Below are positions 62,109-64,000 of a DNA stretch of 64,000 nucleotides, one piece after another (the first letter of the stretch is position 1; every line of letters starts with the position of its first letter). The translations under genes were made by a program, and so were the position numbers. The notes under the pieces were generated by a model. It saw nothing but the letters and a program-made list of their open reading frames with translations, was not told the DNA's origin and did not search any database. The stretch spans positions 3,370,501 to 3,434,500 of the forward strand of contig NC_080559.1 in NCBI RefSeq assembly GCF_030253575.1, written 5' to 3'. The DNA is from Rhododendron vialii. Its lineage: Eukaryota; Streptophyta; Magnoliopsida; Ericales; Ericaceae.

Positions 62109-63475
62109 CACACACACCCACGCAGAGGAAAATTTTCTGTTCCTAAAATACAAACAGAAGGCGGTGGCTATGCTAGCAGTAGGTGGTGCAGTGCTCTTCA
62201 AGCTGGTCCTCAGACCGATTGCTATTGTGGATAGTTGTTTGCTTTTACACAAAGTTGATAAATTTTGGGTGGGAAAAAATTGAAACTTTAAATTGTAGGT
62301 GCCATGGAAGAGTTCTCTTATTCCATGGGATGTTTTTCGAGAATATCTGTTTTCTAATAAGTTGCAACCTGTTTGAATTCTTTCCATGTTCTCTAAGTAG
62401 CAGTTGGGAAAGATAATGCATGTTCGGTGGTATGATTTTTTAACCATTCATTTGTCCTTTTATTTTGGCTTCAGGTTTTTAAAAGAAAGTAGCAGGAAAG
62501 AATTGAGATGAGGACAGTCGAAAATGAAGAAACTATACTTGTCACACATCCCGGAAAAATGCAGGCATGGCTTAATCTTGTTGCTGTTCCAAACTCAATC
62601 ACAATTTGGTAAGCTATTGCACCTGCTCTCGTCAAATATGGAAGATTAATACTTGGTGCATTTTGCACTTACAAGAAATTACATACACGATTGATGATAC
62701 ACATCAAGTATCTGCTCAAGGTTGGAGAGCGAAATCAATGACCAAAGGTATTATCATCTACTTTGGAAGGAAACGGACAGACGAACTAAAGAATCATTTG
62801 CTTCAGTAGAACACTCTAAAAATGTTTGCAAGCTTGATTGTCATCTTCCTTTTTTGGGGAGATATACAGACTAGACCAAAAATGGTGAGATCAGAAACAC
62901 ACTACATTGCCGTCTTGTAAACCATTAAGTTCATAGAATTACCCCTTGTACATAATGACGATACGGGTCATGTATCCAGTTGTTTGAGGTTAATCATGTT
63001 AGCAGAGTTTTGTATAAGTTGCTTCACTCATCCAACAGAAACAGCAAGTACGAATGAGATCCTTGGTTGTCTTGACACCATGAAAAAAGTAGCTGCAATT
63101 ATCATCACCATACGTTTGGTGCTGCAATTGACAGGCCTCTTCATTATTTTGGAGGTTTTTTTTTTTTTCATTTTCAAGATAAACAAAACTTCTATGGCGA
63201 GCACTTTTCGGAACTATTTTCAAAAATTTTCAAGTTGTGTACAAGAAAACTACTTTTAGGGAACACCAAAATCATATTTTAGAAGGTTTGAAAACGATGA
63301 GTGTTTTCAAACTTTGAAATGTATTTGTTCCTGGCAACATGGAAAACCAAAAAGAAAAAACAAAGACGATATTAAAACATTTGAACTTTTAACTGTCTTT
63401 GTTTTTGGCAACATGTAAAATGCAAACGAAAAACGATAACAAAACAAAAAATACTGATATGCCTGATCTGCTTAC

Positions 63476-63603
63476 CCGGGCGCCCATTAGAGAGGAGAAT
63501 ACTACATTTGCTTCAGCAGCATCGTCCATTAATAGCATTCTTCTCTCTGGGTCCAATGCCGTCTCCCATAATTGTGAAGGCATCATTTCTCCCAAAAGTG
63601 TGT
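63476..63603 (-). pseudogene. GYRB: DNA gyrase subunit B (organellar) C-terminal exon fragment
   Basis: The minus strand reads [20 protein letters not shown], then [17 protein letters not shown], followed by a GTAAGC donor at 63475. This is the conserved Toprim-tail region of bacterial-type gyrase B, which plants target to organelles. About five residues (KQLVV-like) are missing between RRML and DDAAEAN. No acceptor fits the start and no other GyrB exon is visible to the window edge. Upstream exons could lie beyond 64000. Confidence 0.75.
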
Positions 63604-64000
63604 TCCATTAACTAATGTTCACCCTCTTTTAAGGATGATGAACAAAACTAAATTCAAGGAAAAGAGAACATAAGTGTACTTACACAGAAAGTTAAACGGA
63701 TCATTAGCAGAAGACTAATATATATAAACATACATGCATAGTAAGAGATGAATGCTCAAATTTAGGAGGCTGCAACAATTTGTGGACAGCCTCAAAAAAT
63801 TTGTCCCCTGGATGACAAGCACCATAAACCTCACATTATTTAGTACCTAAATATTTCCAAACAGTGGCAGGAATGGCTAAAGATGACAACAACTTACATT
63901 TGCATGCCCACAAGGATGGACTCCAAATCAAACGGGAAAATAAAAATGTGTGGATACCCACATGAAATGCATCAACTCTAGAATTCACCCCAAGACAAAA
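63604..64000. other. Window edge, nothing recognised
   Basis: No coding block with homology was seen on either strand. Confidence 0.4.

Overview
This is nuclear DNA from a flowering plant, most likely a dicot. It shows GT-AG introns of 80-800 bp, copia, gypsy, LINE, Helitron, Mutator-like and hAT-type elements, and plant-type host genes. Translations were made by eye and no database was searched. The species cannot be named from the sequence.

Layout. At 230-4081 a decayed Ty1/copia element (minus strand) carries two sibling ~415-bp MITEs. Its 5' LTR ends inside an exon of an AP-endonuclease (ARP-type) gene copy whose remaining exons run to 6303. A frameshifted first exon of the dolichyl-phosphate GlcNAc-phosphotransferase gene (ALG7/DPAGT1) lies at 8552-8911, and a partial alpha-carbonic anhydrase at 11246-13033. 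From 14.9 to 24.95 kb there is a nest of transposons: a TTAA-flanked element, a Mutator-like element carrying an acidic ORF, two Helitrons, a 2.9-kb solo LTR, and a second Mutator-like element with a hairpin inside it. An INO80 chromatin-remodeler ATPase copy, about 21 exons with many lesions, fills 25312-35811, followed by two hAT-type MITEs.

The minus-strand block 42767-53425 holds an OTU-domain deubiquitinase copy with a tandemly duplicated catalytic exon, a relic of a HOP/STI1 TPR exon, a complete seven-exon S-formylglutathione hydrolase-like gene lacking its catalytic histidine, and a head-to-tail first exon of a Euonymus-type (EULS3-like) lectin. From 54.3 to 58.7 kb there are tandem repeats, two more Mutator-like long-inverted-repeat elements and two copies of a 122-bp MITE. 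A broken 14-3-3 exon (59130-59368) and a DNA gyrase B exon (63476-63603, minus) complete the right side.

The genes do not form a pathway. The common feature is that almost every host gene here is partial or damaged but keeps its introns, so these are DNA-level duplicates and not processed retrocopies. The best candidates for something still active are the hydrolase-like gene, whose frame is open across all seven exons, and possibly the lectin/hydrolase junction. The rest reads as gene relics in a transposon-rich segment.
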